The notes under the pieces are model-generated. The model was not told where the DNA came from. It searched no databases and saw only the letters and a program-made list of their open reading frames with translations. Both the position numbers and the translations under genes were made by a program. From Apiospora phragmitis (Eukaryota; Ascomycota; Sordariomycetes; Amphisphaeriales; Apiosporaceae), in NCBI GenBank assembly GCA_038363925.1, contig JAQQWL010000005.1, forward strand, positions 124,001 through 188,000: 64,000 nt of DNA, given 5' to 3'. Shown here one piece after another: positions 10,620 to 22,680 of this stretch (positions are counted from its first letter, which is position 1; each line of letters opens with the position of its first letter).

Positions 10620-13600
10620 CTAAGCAGTCCTACGAGACTTGACGCGATTCTTGTACATGGATGCGGCGGTTTGCGACTTGGGCTTCCGAATAGGTTGCGA
10701 TGCAGGGAACGTCGCTCTCCTTCCGCTCACGACTGTTTTGCCGCGGCCGCTCATGGTGGAGGACAACTTTTCTGGACGTTTCTTCTGAACCCACCCTGAT
10801 CCATCAGGTAAAGCCGAGGACAACTCTGACGGTGCCCCCGTTGCATCGTTCTCTTCATCTGCGGAATTATCCATGTGTTCCGACGGAGAGCCAAAAACTT
10901 GTTCCTCATCAGAGTCGGAACTTATCCCGACAACCTGCGTTCCGGGCGGGATAGAATGCTGCAGTGAGGATCTGGGTGCCGGGGGCGAGTTGCGCTGCTT
11001 GACAAAGGGGCTTGTGGACTTGGTCTTGCGTAGCACGGGAGGCGGGGAGATGTTGGATCCAACGCGACCTCGTGATCCTGTGAATTGGTCCTGCGATGAC
11101 ATCAACATCTTTCTCCGGTCCATCTCACCGCCTACCATGGATGAAGTTTCGATGTTGGGCTTCGACTGCGAAGCAGTCTGGAAGCTATCGGGGATAATGT
11201 TGGAATCCTCATCGGCGTTCTGTTGGTCCGGCAGCCCTGGGAGCCTCTTATGACTTCTTCTTCTTCATTCTCCGAGCTCAAGTCCGGCGGTAAGCGTGGG
11301 GCTTTTGGCGTGATTCTTGAGAACCGAACCACTGAGAAGATCTTTGCGAGCTTTCCCTTAGTGCTGTGCTCAATGAGGGCAACGATGAAGACGAAGCGTC
11401 TGAATCATCGCCGCGCTCTTCCTCGAAAAACCTAATGCGGAACTGGAGAGTCGAACTGGACTAGGTGCGGGAGGCACATCCACCTCCGGCAGATTCTTGT
11501 CGGTCGTTGGTTTCAGCACGACCTCTCTCGTCCTCTGTAGTTTCTTTGATTAAATCCGGCTCGGGTGTTTCCGCTGTCGTGGCAAAATCCGGTTGGCGGC
11601 CGCTGTGGTCACTGCTGACTGATGATGGACGCTCGACCACTTTCGGATATGTCGACTTTGGTGTTCCGGTTAGGATATCTCCATTCGTATCATTGAAATG
11701 GGTTGTTGGAACGGAAGACTGCTCGCGCGTAGGTGTAGTCTGTCCACCATCAGGAAGCACGGGCTCGGCGCCATCAGATAAAGCAACGGCCCAATCCGTA
11801 GCAGGTTGATGGCTGGTCGGTCCTGGCTCGGGAGATCTCGAGATCCTCTGGCTAGAGCTTGTAATCTGCGAGAAGTCAGATATGGGAACATTGATGAAGC
11901 GATGACCTTGGCCCGGCTGACCATTGGAAGAGGTGGTTGGTCCAGTCATCAAGGAACTGTCTTCTTGGGTAGGCTGAGGATTCTCCATCGCAGAGTCCAT
12001 GATAGTCTCGAATGTAGGATAAGATGTCGCATCGCCCGCAGGATCCTGGTTCCCCGAAGCTTCACCAGACTCGACAACTTCATCAACCGGGTTGCTCATG
12101 GTCATATCTGCACGTCTTTGAGCCGTTGGTGACGTCAATGGGTCCTGGCGAACCCTTGGTTCCATCATTGTAGTGTAGCCATCCACCACGGAGAAACTAA
12201 GCTTCCGTCGGGCCTCCTCGTCAGGGTCGTCATTCTCATCCTCTGCATCATCGTCATCCGGAGCCTCGAAACGCCCATAGATACGTTTTCCGGTGTGCTC
12301 GTCGTATTGCTTCTCAGGGCGCTCCAGATGGCGGTCCCTCTTCGCCAGGATGACTTCGAGCATATCGTCCCCATGGATTTCCGTGATGAGACCAGTCAGA
12401 TCCATAACCTGCGGTTGCCAGTTGATAGCCCCGGACAGGATGAACTGAGTTAAATAGATTAGCAAATGACCCATGGTGTTTGGTCCAAGCAAGAGGCACT
12501 TACTTGTTTCCATGTGATGACCATGCCGACCCGCGCCTGTCCGGGCTCGAGATGTCTTAGCACATTCAGATCCTTGGGCAACGAGGGGAGATCATCCAAG
12601 TCGGAATAATGCGATTCGGCAATCGAGCGATCAGCCTGGGCGTTACCGGTTTTGTCAACTTGCTCTGGCTCAACGTCGTCATAGTTGAGCCTCAGGTTCT
12701 CATCTTGGCTGCCGGCTTGACCCTGATAGCTGTAGTATGACTCCTCATCCAGTGGCAGAGACTCATCTTGTTTTCCTTTCTTCCCAGCAAAACTAGTCTC
12801 TTCTTCCTGATCGTGGCCAGCCGTCTCGGCCTCGCCGCCATTCTTTTTCCCCCTTGCGGGGTCTGTTGCCTCGCTGTTGAGGATCCCATCGTTGCTCAAA
12901 GGGAAACGGCGGCTCGCTCAGATCAACCCCTTCATACCAGCACTCTACAGCTCGATACTCGATCTTGTCGCGCCAGGCATCCGGGTCTTCTCCCAAGACT
13001 TCCGGATCAGTAGTTGCATCCTTGGCAAGACTATCTGCATTTTCAGCAGCACCTGTCTCCAATCGAGCGTTTGGCAGTGGTCGTACATTCTCCATGAGCT
13101 TAGCACGGAGATTGCTCTCATCATCCTTTGTCTTCGGGTTACGGAGACCAAGGGCGCCAAAGAGCATACGACGACCTGCACCCAAATCGACACGGCGCCT
13201 CTTCTGAGCTGAGGCTTCTGGGTCGGTCTCCTGGCTTGCCGGCGTCGCAATGCTCTTGTCACCAGATTCCCCTGCAACAAGCTCGGGCGTGGATCGATCG
13301 CCACGCCTTCGTTTATTGCTCTTTTGTGAAACGGTGGTGGTATCGTCAACGTCGTTAGCCTCTAGCTCGCCGTCTGGGCCAATAACTGCACCACCAGAAT
13401 TGAGGGCATCCAATAGTGCTTTCCGCTTGGCTTCGAAAAGCTCCTTCTCCGCATCTTGTGTCGACTTCGGCAGATCTGGTTTAGGATCCACATAGGTCTC
13501 TGGAGCTTGGCCGGCCATCCTTTGGGTTCTGGCCGCGAGACGGCGCCGAGCATTACGCTGCTTAGTAGTCCGTTTTCCTGAGCCAGGTGGCACAAGGAGT

Positions 13601-15421
13601 TCGGGCTGCTGGGGTGCTACGGAAGATGACTGTGACCCTTTAGCTGCTGTAACGGCAGTATTCTGAGGTTGTTGCACATTCGTATCACGGCTGGTCTGGT
13701 TTTCCTTCACCGGCGGCCTGCGCTCAACGTTTCGGCTGTGGCGACCAGAATCCTCTTGGTCCGAACCAGAGGAGCTTGAACTTGAACTGTCACTATCGGA
13801 CTCGGATGCGGAATCGGAGTCTTGCGCACCAGATCCGGGGGCAAATTCCTCGTCGCTGCTCTCGCTATCACTATGCTCTGAGTCGCTCTCGTCATCGCTA
13901 CTGTCACTGGAATCCTCGTCGGACGAAGTATCTTCGGAGTCGCTATTAGATTTTGCACCACGATTTCCACGGGATGAAGGTTTGGCGTTGCGTTTGGCAG
14001 AAGTCTCTTCGGGGCCACTGTCGCTGTCGCTATCGCTTCTACTATCGCTGCTTTCAGACTGGCTGTCACTACTACTGTCGTCAGATTCGCCAGCTGTGGG
14101 CTTCGATCCTGCATGGGCTTCTGCACGTGCGTCCCGGCTTGGTGGTAAGCCTTCGTCTGGCTTCTTCTCTCCCTCGAATACTATGTGGTTCTTGGTACGA
14201 CCTGATTGGGATGTCGTCGAGATAGATCCAGGGGGGAGGCCACGGCGATCAAACTTCTTAGCGAATTCATCAACTTCAGCATCTGACTCATCGCCGACCA
14301 GGCCAGCTTGGTCTTGTGACTCGCCAGTTGGTGATGGACGTTCCGGAATAGCATCCTCGGTGACTTTTCCTTGTTTAGTGACCTGCTCTCTGGACCGCTT
14401 TCGGAACTCATCCCGAGGAAGAACAGGCTCAGACACTTTTCGGAGGGCCTTGTACGCCAGATCCAGATTACCGCCGCACTTAGCGAGCATGGTATTGCAG
14501 AAAACGGTGATTGTAGGAAACGCAGCACGAAGAAGACTGGGACCATCCAACGTGCTCAGATCCATGCCCTTCGGAGCAGCAAGTTGATCAGAGGTTTGCT
14601 TAGGAGAACTGAGATCGCCCTCTTCATCACGGCCAGACCCATCCTTCCCTTGTGACGCATCTTGATCTTCCGACTCGGCATCCTCGTTTTGATTATCCTC
14701 GTCGGAACCGTGGCTGTCCATGGCTTCATCTTGTGGTTCATCCTCCGACTCAGATTCGTTGTCTTGGGCGTTGTCGTCGTCTTCGGAGTCTGATTCTTCC
14801 TCATCCATCTTATCTTCCTCAAAATCTGAGTCGTCCTCCTCGTCTGATCCATCGCCAAAGACTTGGGGTACTGTGTTGATTGTGACACGCCTTGCACCAT
14901 TGTCGTTTTCTTCTCCGTTTGTAAGGAGCAGCATGGAGCTATCTTCCTCTTGCTCTTGCTCCTCAGGATCGCTGTCTTCGGTAGAACCCTCATCGAGTGT
15001 AATCCTACGTCGCTTGCGGGGCGGAATATCGAGGGCAGGTCTACCCCTGGGGGCCTTGAGAAGGGGTCTTCCAAAAGGGATGCCGTCGATCAGATGCTTC
15101 CCGTCGGTGGAGATCTGGTAGCGACCAGACAGGCGACGCTGCTTGAGGTCGTTGGTCAGGGAGGGGGCGTATGCGTACATGGTCGCCCTCCTTCAAGACG
15201 GTGCGCACAGGCTGGAAATGGAGACACTCGAAGTTGGAACCGTCGGGAGCCGAGAGCTCGACAGCATAGTCCTCCAGGCCCCAGTCGCTGCTTTCGAGGG
15301 GGATGATGTCGTTGACCTGCTCGAGCAGCTTCGATACGGTGGGATTCTCCTCGAGGGGGACAGGCCATACCACCTTGGCCTCGGGAAGACCGTTGCGGCG
15401 GATGACCAAGTTGAGGCGCAT
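10620..15421 (-). CDS. Large acidic, Ser/Asp/Glu-rich nuclear-type protein with DUF7357-like N-terminus; several frame breaks
   Basis: The N-terminus (MRLNLVIRRNGLPEAKVVWPV, a WGLEDYAVEL core, then ISTDGKHLIDGIPFGRPLL and IPPRKRRR) matches the fungal DUF7357/coilin-N-like type as I remember it. A long Ser/Asp/Glu-rich middle with basic patches follows. The conserved core comes next, with YRAVECWYEG, PFEQRWDPQQ, GMVITWKQ, INWQPQVMDLTG and LAKRDRHLERPEKQYDE, and then a Ser/Pro-rich tail ending KSRRTA. One normal intron spans 12445-12503. The frame changes at ~15163-15167, ~12844-12853, ~11505-11535, ~11426-11430, ~11303-11306 and ~11251-11266. The first three each need one base fewer, the last three one base more, and most sit at homopolymers or GA repeats. 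An annotator would therefore see fragments at 15041-15421, 12793-15180, 12459-12899, 11461-12513 and 10620-11138. A nuclear role (RNA or chromatin) is inferred only from composition. Whether the gene is broken or the sequence is in error is unresolved. Confidence 0.7.
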
Positions 15422-16146
15422 GTGTGTTTGCGACATTATGAGGTAGAGATGGACAGAAAGTCGAGATACATGAAACAACCTATGCAACTAGGATATTGGT
15501 TGCGATGCAAACAAATACTGAACAACGAAAACAGGATGGGTATCAGAAAAAGATTAATGTCAAGTACAAGACTGTTTGCTGCGCTATGCCCAGCTCATTG
15601 CGTATGCCCTCCAGCATCTGACCTGGTTGACCGTTGTTATGAAAAATATTGGTTGAAAAAATGGTCAAAGTTCAAAGTTCAGATCGACTTTGGCGCAGAT
15701 CTTTGATTTGAACTGCGATGCTACAGGCAAGCGCGACTTGTTAACGCGTTGGAGGCTTGATGCAATTGAACCTTTTAGGGAAACGAAAACATTAGGTGGG
15801 GTTCTGGGCCATGTGGGGTACGCGAACAGGAGCTCTACAGTAGCCTACCCAGAGCTGGAGCTGGAGCTTCAGTTCATCGTTCCAGGGGACCAACGATGTC
15901 ATTTAGGCCATTTTAGGTCCTGTTCTAGCACTGTGTCCCCACACTGCCTTCGTAATACCTATAATGTTCCCTCGACACCAGCCGCCATCGCCCAGCTGAA
16001 TCACGACGGCGGATAGACCTCAGACCTACGACAACACGGAAAGAATTCATCATCATTTTATGGAAAAGTTTACTGGCGGTCCAAAGAATCAACTCTAGGG
16101 TACGGCTTGTTGGAGTCTGGTCACTTGACGACTTACAATCGCCATC
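15422..16146. other. Divergent promoter between acidic-protein gene and CYP6
   Basis: About 0.7 kb separates the two divergent starts and could be a shared bidirectional promoter. It contains an AAAGTTC tandem near 15667 and a GAGCTGGAGCTGGAGCTT repeat near 15851. No gene is seen. Confidence 0.4.
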
Positions 16147-17661
16147 ATGTCGGTCCTCTTGGAAACGAGTCTAGGCGACATTGTCATCGACCTACTCGTC
16201 GACTACGCCCCGAAAGAATGCGAAAACTTCCTCAAACTTTGCAAAATTAAATATTACAACTTCTCCCCCGTCCATTCCGTCCAGCAGGACTTTTCCTTCC
16301 AGTCCGGCGATCCTCTGGGCCCGACGGCACCCTCTTCGGATGGCGGCTCGTCCGTCTGGGGAGTCCTCTCGGGCGCGGCGGCCAAGAAGACGTTTCCCGC
16401 GACCCTCCACCCGAAACTAAAACACGCCGAGCGCGGCACCGTCTCCATGGCCACGACGCCGCACCCGACCAACCCGGACGTGCGCCTGGCCGCGAGCCAG
16501 TTCATCGTGACGCTGGGCGACCAGAACAACACCGACTACCTGGACGGCCGGGCCTCGGTCTTCGCGAAAGTGGTCGAGGGCTTCGACGTGCTCGACAAGA
16601 TCAACGCGGCCATCACCGATAAAGAAGGCCACCCGCTCGTCGACATCCGCCTCAAGCACACCGTCGTCCTCGACGACCCCTACCCGGACCCGCCAGGCCT
16701 GCGCGCGCCGAGCGCGTCGCCCCCGCCGACGAAGGCCCAGCTCGCGACGGTGCGCATCGCCGACGACGCCAACCTTAACGAGGAGGTCGACGAGGAGGCG
16801 GCCGAGAAGAAGCGGCGCGAGGCCGAGGCGCGGGCCCAGGCCCTGACGTTGGAGATGATGGGGGATCTGCCCTTTGCCGATGTCAAGCCGCCCGAGAACA
16901 TCTTGTTCGTCTGCAAGCTCAATCCCGTCACGACCGACGCCGATCTAGAGTTGATCTTCAGTCGGTTCGGCAAGATCCTGTCTTGCGAGGTCATCCGCGA
17001 CAAGAAGACGGGCGACAGTCTGCAATATGCCTTCATTGAATATGACGAGAAGACTGCGGCGGAGGCGGCCTATTCCAAAATGCAGAGCGTGTTGATCGAC
17101 GACCGTCGCATTCACGTCGACTTCAGCCAAAGCGTCAGCAAACTTAGCGAAGAATGGCGCTCGGGCGAAGTTGCCAAGCGACGACGGACCGGTGGTGGGG
17201 GATGGGGTGGTGTGGAAGGCTTGGAGAAGTGGCGAAAGTACCGTCATGAGGACCGAGTGGCCGACAGGAATGATAAGTACGGCATGGTCTACAGTGATGA
17301 GGAGATGCGCGGACGCCATGGAAGACAGGGCGACCGTGCAGAACGCGATGGTACGGGCGCAGGGGCCGGCGGCGAAAGCAGCAGCCGGCCTGAGGATGAG
17401 CATCATATTAGGCGGCATGACGGCGGAAGGGGAAGAGGCGGAGGGGCCGACTACTCGAGGAGGCGTAGTCGTAGTAGGAGTCCAAGAGGAGGATACCGAG
17501 GAGGAAATGGAGATAGGGGCCGCGACCGTCGAGATGGAGACAGAGGCCATGACCGCCGGTATGATGGCCAGCGCCGACGCGACGACCGCTACGATGGAAA
17601 GGACCGCAGAGACCGGCCCCGAGATAGGGACTCTAGCTACAACGACTATCGGAGACGATGA
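16147..17661 (+). CDS. CYP6: Cyclophilin-RRM peptidyl-prolyl isomerase (PPIL4 / CYP6 type)
   Basis: This is an intronless ORF of 504 residues. Residues 1-165 are a cyclophilin domain starting [17 protein letters not shown], with [23 protein letters not shown] and [11 protein letters not shown] linker leads to an RRM at about 245-325, with RNP2-like LFVCKL and RNP1-like QYAFIEY. The C-terminal ~150 residues are Arg/Asp/Gly/Ser-rich ([13 protein letters not shown] and many RD/DRR repeats). This domain order is diagnostic of PPIL4/Rct1-like nuclear cyclophilins, which associate with the spliceosome and RNA polymerase II. The active-site region is divergent from canonical cyclophilin A, so isomerase activity may be weak. 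The ATG context is gccatcATGTCG. The frame is clean throughout. Confidence 0.92.
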   Translation: MSVLLETSLGDIVIDLLVDYAPKECENFLKLCKIKYYNFSPVHSVQQDFSFQSGDPLGPTAPSSDGGSSVWGVLSGAAAKKTFPATLHPKLKHAERGTVSMATTPHPTNPDVRLAASQFIVTLGDQNNTDYLDGRASVFAKVVEGFDVLDKINAAITDKEGHPLVDIRLKHTVVLDDPYPDPPGLRAPSASPPPTKAQLATVRIADDANLNEEVDEEAAEKKRREAEARAQALTLEMMGDLPFADVKPPENILFVCKLNPVTTDADLELIFSRFGKILSCEVIRDKKTGDSLQYAFIEYDEKTAAEAAYSKMQSVLIDDRRIHVDFSQSVSKLSEEWRSGEVAKRRRTGGGGWGGVEGLEKWRKYRHEDRVADRNDKYGMVYSDEEMRGRHGRQGDRAERDGTGAGAGGESSSRPEDEHHIRRHDGGRGRGGGADYSRRRSRSRSPRGGYRGGNGDRGRDRRDGDRGHDRRYDGQRRRDDRYDGKDRRDRPRDRDSSYNDYRRR

Positions 17662-20605
17662 TTACATGAGGAGCAACTCAAACCCCAACTTTCCGAAGTA
17701 TTTCCGCTGCGCCACACGACTAAGCGGCCAATGGCAACTTCTTCGCCTTTTTGCTGTCTTGAGTGGCACTGGCTAGAGGTCATGATGTCAACTGGCAATC
17801 GCGCGGGATGTGGAAACGAGGAAGGCGAGATCACAAACTTGCTCTGGGCGTTCATATGGAGGGAGACCATACAGCCACCGGTGGCTCGTTCTCCTTGCGG
17901 CGTAGAGCTTTCTCCTGACACACGGTTCGAGCGGGCAATTACCAGGTCAAGAGACATCTTGCATGCCCTGCTCAAGTCTTTGGACATGTCGGGTTCACTG
18001 ATAGAAGTCTTCACAGATGTCGAGCCACTATCCCACGCCCTATGCTTGAGGCCCGAAGAGCTATAACGGGTGCAGCGAGATAGCAGCTGAGTAAGTAGGT
18101 ACCTTACCCAAGGCAAACTTTCCGTCTTCGAGAGAACACACCTGCTTCACACCACAACTCGATGCGGCATAGGTCAGGCTCCGACCCGAAATCAGTGAGG
18201 TCAGTCCTAATAGATAGACCGAGTTAATCATGTTGTCTCGTATTCCTTAAGTGAGCATAGACGAAGTGTTCAGATAGATATGCAAGGGACTCAAAACGGG
18301 TGTTATCAATCACTTAGATTAGTGGTTGATGGTGGTATATGTATGTACATGTACTTGGTTGGTCTTGAACATAAACAATCGGCTGACCCCCTTTATCAAT
18401 GCACATGCCGCCAGATGCAATTTTTCAAGGCTCTTCCTTCCCTGTGCGTGCGAGGATCCTGGGATCTCTCTTGAAATCAGACCGGTGATGATGACGAAGC
18501 AATGATGCTTTTTGTAAGAAATGTAGTAGAAAACCCTCCTCCTGTGTGGCTGTCCTGTGCCAGGCAGCGGCGAGATGAACAAGAAAAAAGAAATACAATC
18601 TCCAGAAACGTACAGACGTGTTAGAAGAGAAAGCCCACCAATGCAGCAACTAATGACAACGTAGAAAAACACAAGGAAGAGCAGAACGATTACACTCCCT
18701 TCTCTCACCTTTTTTTCTTCTCCCTCTCTCATTACCTTCCTTTTTCGCGCGATCCCCCTTAAACCTGCTCCTGCCGGGCCGTGTCTCCGTGTGGAAGAAA
18801 TTGACCTTCCCCTGTGCGATCTGACAGGAAAGAGAAGTCTAGTAATCCAATGCAATACATAAATGAAAAAATAAGGTAGACAATGGGGGACTGTGTAATC
18901 GTCACAAGGATAGCACTTTCCCGGGTAAATAGCTATTGTTGGTATGATGTGATGATGTGATGACAGATCAACTTCTGATCGGAGATTAGGGAAGAGATCC
19001 GAGGGGCAGGGCAATGCGATTCGAGGAAAACAAGAGACACTCCGCAAACGATAATAATAAGTAATCAAATAACAGATTGATAAGAAAGAACATGAAACTT
19101 GGTAGAACATGCGATAGAGCCCCTGCCAGCCATCCCAGCGGCCGGATATGCACAGAACGTAAAGCTGCCCTCGCCACGCAGATCCGGGATTCTCTGACAG
19201 ATTATAGACAAGGGGGTCCATGACGATGAACCAGGGGTCCCTTGTTCTTGTTGTCGCTTTCGAAAATTGCGGAGAAATGGAGAGATAGAGAAGATTGATG
19301 GGAATGAGGGGTGACTGGTGAGGAGAAGATATGCACCACGTGTGAAACCGTCGTGACGGGACAAACCCCCTCGAAGGTGAGAGAGTATTGTCTGCATATG
19401 CTGTGGGCGGTTCCTAGGTGTGACTCTGCCGAGTCTCATCCGGCGGCGGCACGCCAGTACCAAACACGAGAGAGAGAGAGCGAAAGAGAGAGAGTGTGGA
19501 GGGATGTTGTGTGAGGGTATATGTTATGCGCCATATGCATAATGATCTGTCTCTTTTTATCTTTTTTTAGAAACACGGAGAGTCGAGTATAACAAGCTGA
19601 AAAGTGACAGAAAAAAAAGGGGGGTGTGGTGCGGTCGGAAGGTGAGGGACCGGAGAAGCAAAGCCAGGCAAGCAGTAGACCGGGGTGGGAGCCGTTTCGG
19701 AATAGATTGTGGTTCTGGACTTGACGCCACTGACGACGACTGAGGTGACAGCTGTCATTTTGTTGTGGCTCGTCGCCTGGTGTGCATGGGGGGAAGGCGG
19801 CCATACACCGGGATAAGTCGAAGCGAGATCACCCGGTTACCCGAACCCCTTATGCGAACCGACCAAAGCCGAGAGAGAAAGGGGCACGAGAATGCGGTAT
19901 GTCGGGAAATCAGATCATCTAATCAGAAAATCCAAGGGTTGGTTGGGCTGGGTTGCTGTACTGCTTGCTGTATGCACGTATACTTGTGCGTGTATGTGTG
20001 TACCGCTATGTCGTGCGAGTGCTGCCAATGGAGTTGACAGCCGATGCCCTGGTGTGTCATTGCATTCGGGGAGAATGTGTGGAAAAACCAGGTTCTGACT
20101 GCGCACACCTCCCGCCGCATGATGATGGGGTGGCAAAGATGGGCATCAGCAGCAGTCGAGAGCCTGTTCGTTCGTACCTGACAGGACGTGGGGCTTCGAC
20201 ACGGGGAAGGGGAAGAAAGCCCACGGTCGCACAGCAGCATGTCGTAGGCTCGACAACGGCCACGACACACCACACCAGGAAACACACAAGCACAGCATTT
20301 CAAGCCAAAAAGCTCGTAAAACGTGGACCCCTCTCCTCTTTTTGTTGAACCAGGAACCAAGGAGGGGGCGTTGGTAACCGGTGTGTATGTGTTGTTGTCG
20401 TTGTTATTGAGGTAAAGGGGTAGGGGGAAACGGGGGTGGTGTGCCAATGGTTGGGGGGAAACTCTCTCTCTCTGTGTGTGTGTGTCTGTGTGTGTTTGAA
20501 TGGCACTGACTGGGCTAGAACCCTGAGGTCCTCCTCTCAGCCTAGCTATCCCAATGATATCCTCCTATCCTATCTGCGCAAGTGGTGTCGGCCACTATGG
20601 CCGTC
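17662..20605. other. Convergent intergenic region, long 3' flanks
   Basis: About 2.9 kb lies between two converging genes. A 300-codon minus-strand ORF at 18319-19221 and several smaller ones have no recognisable domains. The DNA is rich in CT/GA tracts (19471-19494), which fits a long 3' UTR of the Zn2Cys6 gene. A CT run and a GT run lie at 20461-20496. Confidence 0.4.
20461..20496. repeat. (CT)n-(GT)n microsatellite
   Basis: A CT run directly followed by an interrupted GT run, just downstream of the Zn2Cys6 stop codon. Confidence 0.8.
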
Positions 20606-22494
20606 TTACGTTGCACCACTGCCACTACCCGCTGTCGTAGCTCCCTCCGCGGCCCCGACGTGGTACTCCTGCTGCTGCTGCTGCGCGCGGTGCGAGTGGT
20701 GGTGGGAGTGGTGGTGGTGCTGTTGTTGGTGCTGTTGATGCTGATGATGATGCGCATCGTAGTGGCTGCCGCCGCCATAGCTAGGGTGGTGCGCCGCCTG
20801 CGCGTGGCTGTGCGAGACAGGTACGTAGTCGTGCCCGTTGGACAGCGCCGCCGCCGCGTGCGAGCCCCGGCGCGGGGAGGTCAGCGGGGACCCGGATAAT
20901 TTACTGTCCGAATAGACGTAGGATCCGCCGCCGTGGTCGGCCGCCCCGTAGTCGGCGCTAGCAGGCGCGTACTGTCCCGACATAGAGCGCCCAGAAAGCG
21001 TCGCCGCCGCCGACGAAGAGGCGCCCGTGCTGTACGACGCAGGCGAGTCGCCGAAGTCGCCGTAGCCGCCACTGCCGCCGACGACGTCGGTAGAAGAGGC
21101 GGCCGACGTGGACGCCTTGCTGGCGTAGGGCGAGCCCGTCGAATTAGTAGAAGACGGGGGAAGCCCGTCGGCGGTGCGGTAGGCCGGGACGGACGAGGAC
21201 GAGCTGGAGAGCGTCCGGTGGGGATTTGGTAGGCGATCGGACGCGCCGCTGCCGCCGTGGCTGTTCTGGCTGCTGCTGGGGAGCGACGCCGCCATGCTGG
21301 ACAGCGAGAAGTTGGGCAGCTCGCTGCTGCTGCTAACAGCTGCCGCTACTGCAGCGGCTGTCGCGGGTCGGTGGACGAGGCTTCCGTAGGGATGATACGA
21401 CGACGCCGCGACCGCTTCCGCCGGATCAACGTAGACAGATCCCGCCGCCGCCGCAGCAGCTGCTGCAGCCTTACTCGAACTCGAGCTGCCGTAGCGGTAC
21501 AGCTGCTCCGCGGGGTCCTGGCCCAAGTGCGCCGTCGTCGTGGGGTAAGCCGGGTAGCCGCCGAGGCCGTACTCTGCCGCGACTCCGCCATCATCGGGAT
21601 ACGCGCCCGCGCCAGTCCATGCGGCTGCCGAGTAGTAGCCCTTGCTGCCCGCTGCCGCGTACCCGGAGTACGAGTTTTGTCGGTAGGCTGCGCCGTCCGC
21701 CATGACTGCGGCCGCGTTGAAGGCCGCGAGTGGTGAGAGCGAGCCGCCGCTCGAGCGGGCGTGGTAGGTGCGGGCCGTCTCGACGTTGTAGCCGTAGTCG
21801 CCGCTGCCGTCCCGTAGGTGCGTCTCGGTGGAGGAAACCTTTATTCGGTCGTAGTCAAGTGAAGTTAGCAAAAATCAAAATCAAAACAGATAATCCTCAA
21901 GAAGGTAGTATGTTAATTGGGCAATTTAGAAAAGAAAATAGAAAAACAGTTTACCTACCCTTAGGAAGAGGCAAGGCTCATGACCGGCGTTCTTACAGTT
22001 GGAACATGGCCCGCCGTTTCCTGGATCGCCACTACACCGGATCTTGCGCTTTCGACATCGGCCGCACTGTTTTTAAAAAGGGACATCGTTAGTTCATGTT
22101 GCTGTTGTTATGATTTGAAGTCTTCTGTCGCTCGAAGTTCGTTGTCTAGATTCATGGTTCCCTCTACAGGGGTGGGGCGGACGAGGCCGGCGGAAAAGTA
22201 TTAGTCAGGGGGAGGGGCGAGAAAGAAAAGGGGTGAGAGAGAGAGAGAGAGAGTCTGTTGATGATGCTGTTGATGTTGTCATTTCGCCCGACTTACAGCT
22301 ACGGCGATCCTCTTGCGCGGAGCATCGTCTATGTCTCGCTCGACCATGGTCTTGGCGAGGCGCGTGTCGCGGTGAGAAGGCAGGTGGTGGTGCTGGGGGT
22401 AGCGCCGGTCAAGGTAGCCAAGGGGATACGGCGGGCAAGCACGGCTGTATCGACGGCTCGTTTCACTGGACGTGTAGCATGCCGGAGTGACCAT
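20606..22494 (-). CDS. Zn2Cys6 (fungal binuclear zinc cluster) transcription factor
   Basis: Three exons (22494-22297, 21959-22066, 20606-21838) are all in phase 0 and give 512 residues. Exon 1 ends ...RKRIAVA and the middle exon encodes the DNA-binding cluster: CGRCRKRKIRC, then GPCSNCKNAGHEPC. The six cysteines (67, 70, 77, 87, 90, 98) are spaced CX2CX6CX9CX2CX7C. The rest is low-complexity Ser/Ala/Gly/Tyr with short conserved-looking blocks (ETHLRDGSGDYGYN), a poly-Ala run, and a His/Gln-rich tail before EYHVGAAEG. No middle homology region of metabolic Zn2Cys6 regulators is seen. This suggests a developmental or stress regulator, which is inference. The zinc-cluster exon lies between 230-nt and 120-nt introns, so a gene finder could easily lose it. 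Upstream DNA is long and CT/GA-rich. Confidence 0.87.
22234..22253. repeat. (GA)n microsatellite inside intron 1 of the Zn2Cys6 gene
   Basis: An uninterrupted GA tract on the plus strand. Read on the minus (coding) strand it is a CT tract within the 230-nt first intron (22067-22296), close to its 5' end. Confidence 0.75.
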
Positions 22495-22655
22495 GGTGAA
22501 GGAGAGGAGGGGGGAGGGGAGAAGAGAAGAATCCCTTCTTCTCTCTCTCTTTTGTGGTTTTTTTTTGTTGTCTTCCTTCGGCACGCCTTTATCTAAATTT
22601 CGCGGCCCAGTGCGTGGTAATATAAAAGATTGTGTGCGAAAAAGGGGGGCCGGAG

Positions 22656-22680
22656 CGAGAGAGAGAGAGAGAGAGAGAGG
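22656..22680. repeat. (GA)n microsatellite in the 5' flank of the Zn2Cys6 gene
   Basis: About 12 GA units. On the minus strand this is a CT tract ~165 bases before the ATG, a common feature of fungal promoters and leaders. Confidence 0.75.

Noticed and set aside
15130..15180. A 37-nt intron (GTACGC...AAG) to explain the first frame break of the acidic protein
   Set aside because: It is too short for a fungal intron and would delete conserved-looking residues. A one-base difference in a C5 run explains the frame better.
18319..19221. 300-codon ORF on the minus strand
   Set aside because: Composition is random with many Cys, Trp and His and Tyr runs, and there is no domain or conserved-looking block. 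It lies where the 3' UTR of the Zn2Cys6 gene is expected.
19567..19758. Small minus-strand ORF starting MTAVTSVVVSGVKSR
   Set aside because: The first 25 residues look protein-like, but no supporting donor/acceptor pair or continuation could be found.
20582..21736. Plus-strand Arg/Val-rich ORFs
   Set aside because: They are shadows opposite the low-complexity exon 3 of the Zn2Cys6 gene.
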